A DNA stretch of 64,000 nt, taken from the NCBI RefSeq assembly GCF_031426495.1, contig NZ_JANPLK010000009.1, forward strand, positions 62,001 to 126,000, read 5' to 3'. The translations under genes were made by a program, and so were the position numbers. The DNA is from Gemmatimonas sp. Lineage in GTDB: Bacteria > Gemmatimonadota > Gemmatimonadetes > Gemmatimonadales > Gemmatimonadaceae. Shown here piece by piece: positions 32,458 to 40,523 of this stretch (its first letter is position 1; each line of letters starts with the position of its first letter). The notes below the pieces were generated by a model. The model was not told the origin of the DNA. It searched no databases and saw only the letters and a list, made by a program, of their open reading frames with translations.

Positions 32458-34047
32458 CTACCAGTCCGTAGGCGTGTAATCCTTGAGGAACTTGCCCCAC
32501 ACGTGCTCGCCGGTGTTGATGCCGTCGATGATCGGATCGACGATGCGGGCCGCGCCGTCCACGATGTCGAGCGGCGGATGGAAGCGATGCTCGGCCACCT
32601 TCTTTTCCGCAATGTGGACGGGATCTTCGTCCGTGACCCAGCCGGTATCCACCGCATTCATGTGGATGCCGTCGGACTCATAGTCAGCGGCCGAGGTGCG
32701 CGTCATCATGTTGAGCGCGGCCTTGGCCATGTTCGTGTGCGGGTGACGCGTCGTCTTGAACTTGCGATAGAACTGTCCTTCCACCGCCGACACGTTCACG
32801 ATGTGCTTGTCGCGTTCCGGCGTACGCAGCATCAGCGGCTTGAGCCGCGCGTTCAGCAGGAACGGCGCGATCGCGTTCACCAGCTGCACTTCGAGCAGTT
32901 CCACGCTCGGCACTTCGTGCATCAGCAATCGCCAGGAATTGCGGTCACGCAAGTCCACCTGCTGCATGTCCTGATCGAGCTTGCCTTCGGGGAAGAGGTG
33001 ACCGCGATCGGTGTGTTCTTCCGGCAGCAGCGCGACCTGCGACAGCTCAGCAGCGTGCGTAATGCCCGCCACTTCGGCCAGCGCGCGCGGCAGATTCTTC
33101 GGCGTGAGCATCTCGCCGTCTTCGGCGTCGGTGGAACCCGGCAGCATGTGATAGCCCCGCACGCCTTCGTAGGCGCCGAGCAGCTTGCGCACCTGTTCGG
33201 GCATGCTGCTGAGGGCGGTCGTCTCGCCGTCCATCATATGCTTGTAGAAGTCGGGCGGACGACGCACCGTCTGACAGGCATTGTTCACGATGAAGTCGAG
33301 ACGATCGTGCGTGTCCATCAGGTGATGACAGAACGCTTCGACGCTGGGCGTGTGTCGCAGGTCGAGTCCGAAGATTTCCAAGCGATGCGACCACTGCTCG
33401 AAGTCGGCTTCGGCGGCGTAGCGTGCGGCGGAGTCACGCGGGAAGCGCGTGGTCACGATGAGATGCGCGCCCGACCGGAGCAGCTTGATGCCGGCCTGAT
33501 AGCCGATCTTCACGCGACCACCGGTGAGTAGCGCGGTGCGTCCCGTGAGGTCGGCGAGCTCGCCACGTTTGCGATAGTTGAACTCGGCGCACGACGGGCA
33601 GAGCTGATCGTAGAAGTGATGCAGCACGGTGAAGTCGCGCTTGCACACGTAGCAATGCTGCTCCTCCAGCGCCTCGCGGAAGTCGGGATCGGACTCGACC
33701 GTCGTCTGCTCGTCGGAGGCCGGCAGCAGATAATTGGGCGTGGTGAACACCGTCTGACGGCGCAGGCGGCGGATGCCGGTTTCCTGCAGCTGCGACTCCG
33801 CCTCTTGCGTGCGGATCGTCTTCTCGACGCGCTTCTTCCGCTTGGTCGCCTTGACCATCTGGCGACGCAGGATGGCATCGGGGCGCGACACTTCGCCGGC
33901 GGCCTTGAGCAGGCGATTGCGATCGTCGTCGGAGATATGGAGCAGATCGGCCCGGTTCACGGCGAACTGTTCGAGCAGCTCGGTCGCGGCACGAACTCGC
34001 TCGGACAGGCTGAGACTGGCTTCCACGGAGTCAGGACTTTGGGACAT
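32458..34047 (-). CDS. Atypical SDR-fold protein with N-terminal zinc ribbon
   Basis: A 529-residue protein. An N-terminal basic helical part (about 60-100) is followed by a zinc-ribbon: C132-x2-C135 and C150-x2-C153. The Rossmann region starts at about 170, but the usual T-G-x3-G-x-G appears as T-G-G-R-V-K-I-G (175-182), with Lys for the middle Gly. N-N-A-G is N-N-A-C (255-258). The catalytic Ser has a match (Ser420), but the Y-x-x-x-K motif reads T-N-M-A-K (438-442), with no Tyr. The overall fold is SDR, while activity may differ or be lost. It lies upstream of the aminotransferase gene by eight bases. Confidence 0.8.
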   Translation of the reverse strand: MSQSPDSVEASLSLSERVRAATELLEQFAVNRADLLHISDDDRNRLLKAAGEVSRPDAILRRQMVKATKRKKRVEKTIRTQEAESQLQETGIRRLRRQTVFTTPNYLLPASDEQTTVESDPDFREALEEQHCYVCKRDFTVLHHFYDQLCPSCAEFNYRKRGELADLTGRTALLTGGRVKIGYQAGIKLLRSGAHLIVTTRFPRDSAARYAAEADFEQWSHRLEIFGLDLRHTPSVEAFCHHLMDTHDRLDFIVNNACQTVRRPPDFYKHMMDGETTALSSMPEQVRKLLGAYEGVRGYHMLPGSTDAEDGEMLTPKNLPRALAEVAGITHAAELSQVALLPEEHTDRGHLFPEGKLDQDMQQVDLRDRNSWRLLMHEVPSVELLEVQLVNAIAPFLLNARLKPLMLRTPERDKHIVNVSAVEGQFYRKFKTTRHPHTNMAKAALNMMTRTSAADYESDGIHMNAVDTGWVTDEDPVHIAEKKVAEHRFHPPLDIVDGAARIVDPIIDGINTGEHVWGKFLKDYTPTDW

Positions 34048-34066
34048 AGCCCTGAAAGCTAATCGG

Positions 34067-34378
34067 TCATTCGTCGTGAAAGGCGGGTCCGGGGTGAGTC
34101 GGCAGCCGCCAGTAGTACCAGTGGGTGATCCGGTCCCACCCCTCGGCCTCCTCGTTCTCCACCCCCCAGACGCACTCTCCGGAGGGAAAGGTGATCTCCT
34201 GAAAGCGGGCGTCGAGGGCGGCGAGGCGCTCCCGCGCCGCGTGGGTCAGGGGGGCATCGTCGAGGGCCCGCCGGACGTCCAGGTCGTTGAGGTAATCCTC
34301 GTAAGTGAGCGCGTAGCCGTGCTCCACGTCGTCTACCGTTCGGGCCCACTGCTCCAGCAGCTGGTCGGCGCTGATCAT
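34067..34378 (-). CDS. Small acidic protein, candidate immunity partner
   Basis: A 103-residue soluble protein without signal or membrane segment. It is strongly acidic, with many Asp and Glu against few Arg and no Lys. The stretch V-E-H-G-Y-A-L-T-Y-E-D-Y-L-N-D-L-D-V-R resembles an x-G-Y-x-L-x-x-x-D-Y-x-N-D-L-x-x-R pattern that I recall from immunity proteins of contact-dependent inhibition and polymorphic toxin loci. It begins 31 bases after the stop of the secreted nuclease-like protein and is on the same strand. I infer it protects the cell from that protein; this is not demonstrated. No other role can be read. Confidence 0.65.
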   Translation of the reverse strand: MISADQLLEQWARTVDDVEHGYALTYEDYLNDLDVRRALDDAPLTHAARERLAALDARFQEITFPSGECVWGVENEEAEGWDRITHWYYWRLPTHPGPAFHDE

Positions 34379-34409
34379 GATGGGGTGTGAAGTGTCGTCT
34401 GAACCGGGT

Positions 34410-34874
34410 TCACGATCGGGGGGAGCGGCGGGCCTGCCGACGGAAGTAGGCCTCCCCGTCGTTGGGCTTGAAGAAGGTGCGGATGGTGCCGTCCGGGTCG
34501 GCGGCCAGGAACGCGCCGCTGGCTTTGTCGAAGCGGGAGATTACCCCGTCGGCCTGTCGCACGACCTCGAGGACGTCGCCGCCCACCGTCGCATCACGCA
34601 ACTGCTGCGCCAGCTGCAGGTACTGGGCCTGCGAGACGGTGCCGAATTCGCGGCCGTGCTTTTCGTAGTGTTCTACGAGGCGCGCCGTGGAGCGGAAGCC
34701 AATCGCGCTGGTGGACGATGCCAGCGTTGCGGCCGGTGCCGTTGATGGAACGGAAGCTGGGGCCGACGCCGGCGAAAGCTGCGTCGGCGGCGACGCGCCC
34801 TTGGTACGGGCCAGTGACCAGGCGGCGACGGCACAGACCAACGCCAACAGGAAGGAGCGGAGCGCGCGATTCAT
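34410..34874 (-). CDS. Exported or membrane-anchored small protein with nuclease-toxin-like domain
   Basis: A 154-residue protein with an N-terminal hydrophobic segment (residues 7-22) acting as signal or anchor, a Pro/Ala/Ser linker (30-58) and a compact C-terminal domain (64-150). The domain reads E-H-Y-E-K-H-G-R-E-F-G, Y-L-Q-L-A-Q-Q-L, I-S-R-F-D-K, D-G-T-I-R-T-F-F-K-P. The spacing of H69/H73, R114, T130-T133 and K136 resembles the BECR-type ribonuclease domains found at the C-termini of polymorphic toxins. The tail is very basic. The acidic gene downstream is a natural immunity candidate. Alternatively it could be a housekeeping secreted nuclease. TTGTGG and TAGCAT elements precede the ATG. 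Confidence 0.65.
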   Translation of the reverse strand: MNRALRSFLLALVCAVAAWSLARTKGASPPTQLSPASAPASVPSTAPAATLASSTSAIGFRSTARLVEHYEKHGREFGTVSQAQYLQLAQQLRDATVGGDVLEVVRQADGVISRFDKASGAFLAADPDGTIRTFFKPNDGEAYFRRQARRSPRS

Positions 34875-34880
34875 GCGCCC

Positions 34881-34909
34881 ATGCTACCGCCGCGTCGCGT
34901 CGGCCACAA
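34881..34909 (-). promoter_or_regulatory. Promoter with -35 TTGTGG and -10 TAGCAT, probably leaderless
   Basis: On the minus strand TTGTGG (34904-34909) and TAGCAT (34881-34886) are 17 bases apart, and the -10 ends six bases before the ATG of the nuclease-like gene. Confidence 0.55.
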
Positions 34910-34930
34910 CTCGCGTCCATATTCCACCTC

Positions 34931-35791
34931 ATGAGCGTCGTGAAAGAACTGCTGTCGTTACTCGAGCTCGAGAAGCTCGAGGTCAATATCTATCGTGGCC
35001 AGAACCGCGATCTCGGCACCGGTCGCGTGTTCGGCGGACAGGTGTTCGCCCAGGCGATGGTGGCGGCCCGACGCACGGTGGATGAGCCGCGCGAGGCGCA
35101 CTCGGTGCATGGGTACTTCCTGCGGGCCGGCGATCTCAAGGCGCCGATCGTGTTCTTCGTGGACCGACCGCGCGACGGTGGCAGCTTCACCAGCCGCCGG
35201 GTCACGGCGATCCAGCATGGCGAGGCGATCTTCCATCTGTCGGCGTCGTTTCACGTGCACATCGACGGGCTCGAGCATCAGAGCGATATGCCCGACGTGC
35301 CGCCGCCTGAGGATCTGATGCCGGAGCTCGAGCAGATCCGTGAGCGGGCGGAGGTGTTGCCGCCGGAACTGCGCACCGTGCTCACGCAGGATCGCCCCAT
35401 CGACTTCCGCTCGTTCACGTCGCACGTGCCAGGCACCGATGAATCACGTGGCGCGAAGCGCTTCGTGTGGTTCCGGGTCATCGACACGCTCCCCGACGAC
35501 GCGATCACGCATCAGGCGATTCTGGCGTACGCCTCGGACTACGGATTCCTGCCCACGGCGCTATTGCCGCATCAGGTGTCCTATCGTGACCCTCGGCTGC
35601 AGTTAGCATCGCTGGACCACACGATCTGGATGCACCGCCCATTTCGCGCCGACGAGTGGCTGCTCTACAGCATGGACAGCACGGCGGCGGCGGGAGCCCG
35701 CGGCTTTGTGCGCGGCGAGATCTTCACGCAGGACGGAACCCTCGTCGCGTCAGTGGCGCAGGAAGGACTGATCAGACTCCGCGATCCTTGA
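34931..35791 (+). CDS. tesB: Acyl-CoA thioesterase II
   Basis: Hydrolyses medium- and long-chain acyl-CoA to free acid and CoA. The ATG at 34931 gives a 286-residue protein, the exact usual TesB length, starting M-S-V-V-K-E-L-L-S-L-L-E-L-E-K-L-E. The double-hotdog pattern is clear: R-V-F-G-G-Q-V-F-A-Q-A-M-V-A-A in the first half, S-V-H-G-Y-F-L-R-A-G-D, and in the second half Y-A-S-D-Y-G-F with the catalytic Asp, then S-L-D-H-T-I-W-M-H-R and R-G-F-V-R-G-E-I-F-T-Q-D-G. The earlier in-frame extension to 34718 is antisense to the neighbouring toxin-like gene and is rejected. A DUF1801 gene follows ten bases later. Confidence 0.95.
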   Translation: MSVVKELLSLLELEKLEVNIYRGQNRDLGTGRVFGGQVFAQAMVAARRTVDEPREAHSVHGYFLRAGDLKAPIVFFVDRPRDGGSFTSRRVTAIQHGEAIFHLSASFHVHIDGLEHQSDMPDVPPPEDLMPELEQIRERAEVLPPELRTVLTQDRPIDFRSFTSHVPGTDESRGAKRFVWFRVIDTLPDDAITHQAILAYASDYGFLPTALLPHQVSYRDPRLQLASLDHTIWMHRPFRADEWLLYSMDSTAAAGARGFVRGEIFTQDGTLVASVAQEGLIRLRDP

Positions 35792-35800
35792 GGACTGCGC

Positions 35801-36406
35801 ATGGGTTTACATGATCCCCGCATGGACGCGTATATCGCGAAGTCAGCCCCGTTCGCCCAGCCGATCCTCGAGCATATCCGGGCGGTCGTGCACGAAGCAT
35901 GTCCCGACGTGGAGGAAACCATCAAATGGGGTTTCCCGCATTTCGACTACCACGGCACGATGATGTGCAGCATGGCGTCGTTCAAAGCGCACTGCGCGCT
36001 GAACTTCTGGCTGGGGCGTCAGGTGTTGGGCGACAAGATGACGGACGAAGCGATGGGACAGTTCGGACGCATCACGAGTGTGAAGGACCTGCCCAACAAG
36101 ACCACGCTCAAGAAGTACATCAAGAAGGCGATGGCGCTAAACGACGCGGGCGTGAAGCTCTCGCGACCGGCCGCGAAGAAGGGCGCCACGGCAAAACCGG
36201 TGGTCGTGCCGTCGGAGTTGGCGGTGGCCCTGGCCCGTCATGAGGGGGCCAAGGCGGCGTTCGATGCCTTCAGTCCGTCGCACAAGCGCGAGTACTGCGA
36301 GTGGATTGCCGAAGCGAAGCGCGATGAGACGAAAGCGAAGCGGGTGGAGCAGGCGATCGAAATGCTCGCCGAGGGGAAGGCGCGGAACTGGAAGTACGGC
36401 GCGTAG
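35801..36406 (+). CDS. DUF1801/YdeI-type fusion protein
   Basis: A 201-residue cytoplasmic protein joining two small domains. The N-terminal DUF1801 part (about 15-115) has the motif E-T-I-K-W-G-F-P-H-F and a Phe/Trp-rich core. The C-terminal part (about 140-201) ends with F-S-P-S-H-K-R-E-Y-C-E-W-I-x-E-A-K and K-R-x-x-Q-A-I-E-M-L, the helical region shared with the YdeI/OmpD-associated family. Activity is unknown. A Shine-Dalgarno-like GAGGA at 35790-35794 sits seven bases before the ATG, overlapping the TesB stop, so expression follows tesB. Confidence 0.85.
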   Translation: MGLHDPRMDAYIAKSAPFAQPILEHIRAVVHEACPDVEETIKWGFPHFDYHGTMMCSMASFKAHCALNFWLGRQVLGDKMTDEAMGQFGRITSVKDLPNKTTLKKYIKKAMALNDAGVKLSRPAAKKGATAKPVVVPSELAVALARHEGAKAAFDAFSPSHKREYCEWIAEAKRDETKAKRVEQAIEMLAEGKARNWKYGA

Positions 36407-36421
36407 CGGCGCGCCGACGGA

Positions 36422-37462
36422 CTAGCGTCGTACGAAGGCCACGATGCGATCGCGAAACGTGGCCGTTTGACTGGGTGCCACGATACGACCGGCGATGACG
36501 TGGCCGTCTTCACCGGCGGTCGGAATCACGAGCACCCGCTCCGCTTTCACGCGACCTGACGCGTCGAGTGCATCGAGCCAAGCCGTCGTACGTTTCGCAT
36601 CCACGACCTCGTCACCCTCGTGGTAAAAGACCAGTGTGGGAACATCGTACCCGTCCAATGGCACGTCGCGCACATGTTCGACCAGCGCCTGCATCGGAAA
36701 CAGGGCGGTCGATGGATACCGCATCGTCCAGAAGCGCCTTTGCTCCTCGTTCTTCGCGGTCCACTCGCGCTGCGGAATGAAACGCGGCAGCACGACCTCG
36801 GCCCACGGCAGCGTGAGGAGACCGGCGGCCGGATCTTTCGGCCCGAAGTTGGGCGAGATGAGCACGAGGGCGTGCAGCCCCTCTCGCACGGGCTTGGGCA
36901 GCGTGGCCAGCCACACGCCGAGGGTGCCGCCGGTGCTGGTGCCGATCACGAGTACGGAATCACCGAGCCGACGGGCCACGTCGAGGGCAAACGCGGCGTC
37001 GCCCATCCAGTCGCGCGCCTGCACGTGCCCAAGAGAATCGCCGGGCAGGCCGTGACCGCGGAGTCGCGTTTCGTACAGGTTGGCGCCGAGGGCGCGCGCC
37101 ACCTCTTCGCTGAGCGGTGACGTTTCCTGCCGCGTGGCGGAGAAACCGTGCAGGTACACCACGCTCCACGGTGTCTTCGCCGGGTGCGCGCTGTCGGCAA
37201 AGACGACGCGTTTTGCCACGTCGGGATCGGTCACCCCGGCGGCGCGCTCCTGGGTAGCGAACCACTCAGGAAACGCCGCGATGCTATCGGGAAGTGCCGT
37301 CGCGACCACGTGCATCGTGGCCGCGTACGGGCTCGTGTCGGTCCACTCCACGCTGGGACGTGGCCCGGCGAAGAAGATGACCCCCAGCGCGAACAGGCTC
37401 ACCGCGCTCGCCGCGGCGCGCGTAGAGAGCTGCATTCGGCGCGCTGCACGTGGGTCGATCAT
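36422..37462 (-). CDS. Alpha/beta hydrolase, membrane-anchored or exported
   Basis: A 346-residue alpha/beta-hydrolase. An N-terminal hydrophobic helix (about 15-33) can act as an anchor or uncleaved signal. The oxyanion region V-V-Y-L-H-G-F-S-A-T-R and the nucleophile elbow G-T-S-T-G-G are clear, as is the acidic strand P-T-L-V-F-Y-H-E-G-D-E-V-V and a catalytic-His candidate in D-G-H-V-I. It resembles serine aminopeptidase or monoglyceride lipase-type hydrolases. The ATG overlaps the PmbA-like stop by ATGA; it is the last gene of a coupled three-gene operon with the TldD pair. Confidence 0.85.
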   Translation of the reverse strand: MIDPRAARRMQLSTRAAASAVSLFALGVIFFAGPRPSVEWTDTSPYAATMHVVATALPDSIAAFPEWFATQERAAGVTDPDVAKRVVFADSAHPAKTPWSVVYLHGFSATRQETSPLSEEVARALGANLYETRLRGHGLPGDSLGHVQARDWMGDAAFALDVARRLGDSVLVIGTSTGGTLGVWLATLPKPVREGLHALVLISPNFGPKDPAAGLLTLPWAEVVLPRFIPQREWTAKNEEQRRFWTMRYPSTALFPMQALVEHVRDVPLDGYDVPTLVFYHEGDEVVDAKRTTAWLDALDASGRVKAERVLVIPTAGEDGHVIAGRIVAPSQTATFRDRIVAFVRR

Positions 37463-38859
37463 ACCGCGTCCGACGAACTGGAGAAATTGAAGTCGCGCAC
37501 CTTGATGGGGGGCATCGCCACCCCGGGACCACCTTCACCACCAGCGGTGCGCACGGCGGCGCCCACGCCTTCGAGGTTGTTCAACATGAACAACGGCGAA
37601 TCGTTGAAACGGAAGTTCTTGATGGAGCGCGCAATCTTGCCGTTCTCGATCAAGAACGTGCCGTCGCGCGTGAGGCCCGTGTACATGAGCGTGCGCGCGT
37701 CGAGCGGACGCAGATACCACAAACGCGTGACGAGCACACCGCGCGTGGTGCCAGCGATCATCGACTCGATGGTGTCCTTGCCGCTGGCCATGCGCAGCGA
37801 CTGCGCACCGCCGGTGGCCGTCTTGCCCTGCTTGTTGGCCCAGAAGCGGTTGTACGCGAGCGAATTGAGCACACCGTTCTGCACCCACGTCTGTTTGCCT
37901 GTGGGCATGCCTTCGCCATCGAACGGCGACCCGAGAATGAGCGGGTCGGCGGGATCGGTGAGCAGCGTGACGCGTTCATCGACAATTTTCTCGCCGAGGC
38001 GCGTGCCACCGCCGGCCTTCGAGAAGGCCGAACGCCCTTCGTCGGCCGAGCGCGCCTGAAAGGCTCCACCCATAAGACTCACGAGATTGGCCGTGGCCTC
38101 GGGCTCGAAGATCACGGTGTAGCGACCGGGCTCGATACCTACCGGATTACGCGAGCGACGTGCTTTGTCGATGGCGCGGTCGGCCACCGACTGGAAGTCG
38201 ATGGCGCTCCAGTCGGTGCTTTCACTGCCCACCCAACCTGAGCCCGTGCCGTCGGTAGTGCGGGCAGTGAGTGTGTAGTTCGCACTCGTGCCGCGATGAT
38301 ACGCAAACAACCCCGCGCTGTTGCCGATCGCGCTGGCGTTGGCGTTGCAGATGATGAACCCGGCCACCGTGAGATCCTTGGCGGCGCGCGCCGGCGCGAG
38401 CGCCGTCATGGCGGCTTTGGCGCGATCTTCGGCCGAGAGATCGGCGGTGCGATCGAACCACGCGTTCACTGGTGCATATGTCTGCGGCGGCAGCTCACCG
38501 AGATACTCGGGGTCTTCCGGCGCCAGTCGCGCCAGCGCTTCCGACTGTTCGACGGCACGACGCAGTCCTTCGTCGCTGCGATCGTTGGTGACCACACTCG
38601 CCTTGCGCTTGCCGAACACACTCTGAATGCGGATCGTGCTGTTGGTCGTCACACCCGACGTCGACATCTGATTGTCTGCGAAGCGCAGATTCGTTTCGCG
38701 CGAGCTGTTCACCGACACGCGCACGGCGTCGGCCTTCGACAGCTTCACGGCGCGGTCGACGATCGCCTGTGCCTGTTCACGCGAGAGCACGCCAATGGCG
38801 GCCATGGCTTTCGTGTCGCGCATGGTATCGCTCGAGGACTCGCTCATGGAATCGCTCAT
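37459..38859 (-). CDS. pmbA: TldE/PmbA-family metalloprotease subunit
   Basis: A 466-residue protein of the TldD/PmbA family. After a Ser/Asp/Met-rich N-terminus come A-D-A-V-R-V-S-V-N-S-S-R-E-T-N-L-R-F-A-D-N, the T-S-G-V-T pattern, and the barrel-like C-terminal half with G-S-P-F-D-G-E-G-M-P-T and L-A-Y-N-R-F-W. The H-E-x-x-x-H zinc motif is absent, as expected for the non-catalytic TldE partner. In known systems TldD and TldE form a heterodimer cleaving unfolded or modified peptides. It overlaps both neighbours by ATGA: the TldD start side at 38856-38859 and the hydrolase at 37459-37462. Confidence 0.9.
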   Translation of the reverse strand: MSDSMSESSSDTMRDTKAMAAIGVLSREQAQAIVDRAVKLSKADAVRVSVNSSRETNLRFADNQMSTSGVTTNSTIRIQSVFGKRKASVVTNDRSDEGLRRAVEQSEALARLAPEDPEYLGELPPQTYAPVNAWFDRTADLSAEDRAKAAMTALAPARAAKDLTVAGFIICNANASAIGNSAGLFAYHRGTSANYTLTARTTDGTGSGWVGSESTDWSAIDFQSVADRAIDKARRSRNPVGIEPGRYTVIFEPEATANLVSLMGGAFQARSADEGRSAFSKAGGGTRLGEKIVDERVTLLTDPADPLILGSPFDGEGMPTGKQTWVQNGVLNSLAYNRFWANKQGKTATGGAQSLRMASGKDTIESMIAGTTRGVLVTRLWYLRPLDARTLMYTGLTRDGTFLIENGKIARSIKNFRFNDSPLFMLNNLEGVGAAVRTAGGEGGPGVAMPPIKVRDFNFSSSSDAV

Positions 38860-40472
38860 ACCGTGCGTCCCGTGTTGATGATGTTCGCGTTCTTGAAGCG
38901 CGTGGGCGGGCAGCCGTGGCTCACGGCGTTGGCCTGTCCGGGTTGACCCTTGCCGTCGTTGAAGGTGCCGCCGAACTCGTAGCTGCTCTTGCCGCCCAGC
39001 ATGTCGAGCGTGTTCCAGAAGTCCGGCGTGCGCATTTGATACGCCGCGTCCTTCACCTGACCGATGATCTTGCCCTTACGCACTTCGTAGCAGAGCTGCG
39101 CGCCGAACTGCGCGTTGTAGCGCTGCTGGTCGATGGAGTACGAGGCACGGCCGATCATGGCGATGCCCTTGTCGGTGGCAGCGATGAGATCATCCCAGCT
39201 CAGGTCTTTCGCGCCGGGCTGCAGCGACACGTTGGGCATGCGCTGGAACTGCACGTCGGCCCAGCTCTGCGCGTACGAGCAGCCGTGCGAGCGTACGGGC
39301 TTTCCGTTCTTGGCATACCACGACGACAGCCAGGGCGCCTGTTCACGCGTGGTCTGGTAGTCGTTGAGAATGCCGTCCTTCACGATGTGGAAGGTGTCGG
39401 GCTGCACGCCGTCGTCGTCGTAACCGATGGTAGCCAGCGCGCCCACTTCGTTGCGGTTGCCCACGAGGTTCATCATCGGCGGTCCGAGCTTGAGCGAGCC
39501 GAGCACCTTTTCGGGCGGCGCCATGAAGCTGGTGCCGGCGTAGTTGGCTTCGTAGCCCATCGCGCGATCGAGCTCGGTGGGGTGCGCGAGCGATTCGTGG
39601 ATGGTGAGGAACAGCTGCGACGGATGCAGAATGAGATCGTAGCGCCCCGGCTCCACCGGCTTGGCGGTGAGCTTTTCCGCGGCTTCCTCGCCCCACTTGG
39701 TGGCGTTCTTCACGATGTCGGCTTCGAGCACGTACTCCCAGCCGCGACCGGCGGGCTGCACGACTTCGGGGCCGCGCACGGCGGTGCCCGAGCGATCCGG
39801 CGCCACGGCGGTGCAACTCATGGTGACCCAGCTGCGCACGTAGTCCTGCGTGATCACCGAGCCGTCGGTGTTCGCGTAGTTGCGCTCTTCCTTCACGAAC
39901 GAAAGGCCGGAATTCACGAAGCGCACGTTGGGTACTTTCAGCGCTTCGGCGTTGGCGCGCAGCAGCAGGTCGGCCTTGGTCTCCACCGGGACGGTGAAGG
40001 GGTCGATCTGGTACGCGCTGCGCCACGTGGCGTTCGGGTGCGCGGGCGACGGCGCGAGCTCCACGCGTCGGTCGCGCGCGATGCGATTGGCCTTGGCAAT
40101 GGCCACGGCTTCCTGCGCGGCCGTACCGACGCCTTCCTTGGTGAGTTCCTGCGTGGCGCAGAACCCCCAACAGCCATCGACCAGCACGCGTACACCGCAG
40201 CCCATGGTGTCGGTGTCGACCACGTCGGTGACTTGTCGTTCGCGCGTCTGGATGCTGTTGTTGCGATTGCGCGAGATGCGCACGTCGGCCCATGAGGCGC
40301 CGTAGCGCTTGGCGGCGTCGAGCGCCTCCATCATGAGCTCGCGGGTCGCCGCGTCGGTGTAGAGCGCGGGCAGCGGCTTGAACCCGGGCAGTGCACGCAG
40401 CGCACTCGGGCCGATCGCCAGCGCGCCGAGTGCGGCGCCGCCGGTGACGAGAAAATCGCGACGAGTAGTCAT
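38856..40472 (-). CDS. tldD: Tat-exported TldD-family metalloprotease
   Basis: The catalytic partner of the adjacent TldE-like protein, 538 residues. Zinc-binding H-E-x-x-x-H is H292-E-S-L-A-H297, with a late Cys candidate (S-H-G-C) for the third ligand. The N-terminus carries a twin-arginine signal, M-T-T-R-R-D-F-L-V-T-G-G-A-A-L-G-A, which classical cytoplasmic TldD lacks. This predicts export of a folded metalloprotease to the periplasm; its partner has no signal of its own, so it may hitchhike or the signal may not function. Upstream TACATT lies six bases before the ATG. First gene of a three-gene ATGA-coupled operon. Confidence 0.9.
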   Translation of the reverse strand: MTTRRDFLVTGGAALGALAIGPSALRALPGFKPLPALYTDAATRELMMEALDAAKRYGASWADVRISRNRNNSIQTRERQVTDVVDTDTMGCGVRVLVDGCWGFCATQELTKEGVGTAAQEAVAIAKANRIARDRRVELAPSPAHPNATWRSAYQIDPFTVPVETKADLLLRANAEALKVPNVRFVNSGLSFVKEERNYANTDGSVITQDYVRSWVTMSCTAVAPDRSGTAVRGPEVVQPAGRGWEYVLEADIVKNATKWGEEAAEKLTAKPVEPGRYDLILHPSQLFLTIHESLAHPTELDRAMGYEANYAGTSFMAPPEKVLGSLKLGPPMMNLVGNRNEVGALATIGYDDDGVQPDTFHIVKDGILNDYQTTREQAPWLSSWYAKNGKPVRSHGCSYAQSWADVQFQRMPNVSLQPGAKDLSWDDLIAATDKGIAMIGRASYSIDQQRYNAQFGAQLCYEVRKGKIIGQVKDAAYQMRTPDFWNTLDMLGGKSSYEFGGTFNDGKGQPGQANAVSHGCPPTRFKNANIINTGRTV

Positions 40473-40478
40473 GTCACG

Positions 40479-40484
40479 AATGTA
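40479..40484 (-). promoter_or_regulatory. Candidate -10 box (TACATT) of a leaderless promoter
   Basis: TACATT on the minus strand ends six bases before the tldD ATG. It lies in the 51-base gap after the dienelactone hydrolase gene. No -35 was recognised. Confidence 0.45.
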
Positions 40485-40523
40485 TCGCCACCGACGGATG
40501 AGGTCACGCGTGGGCCGTGCGAG

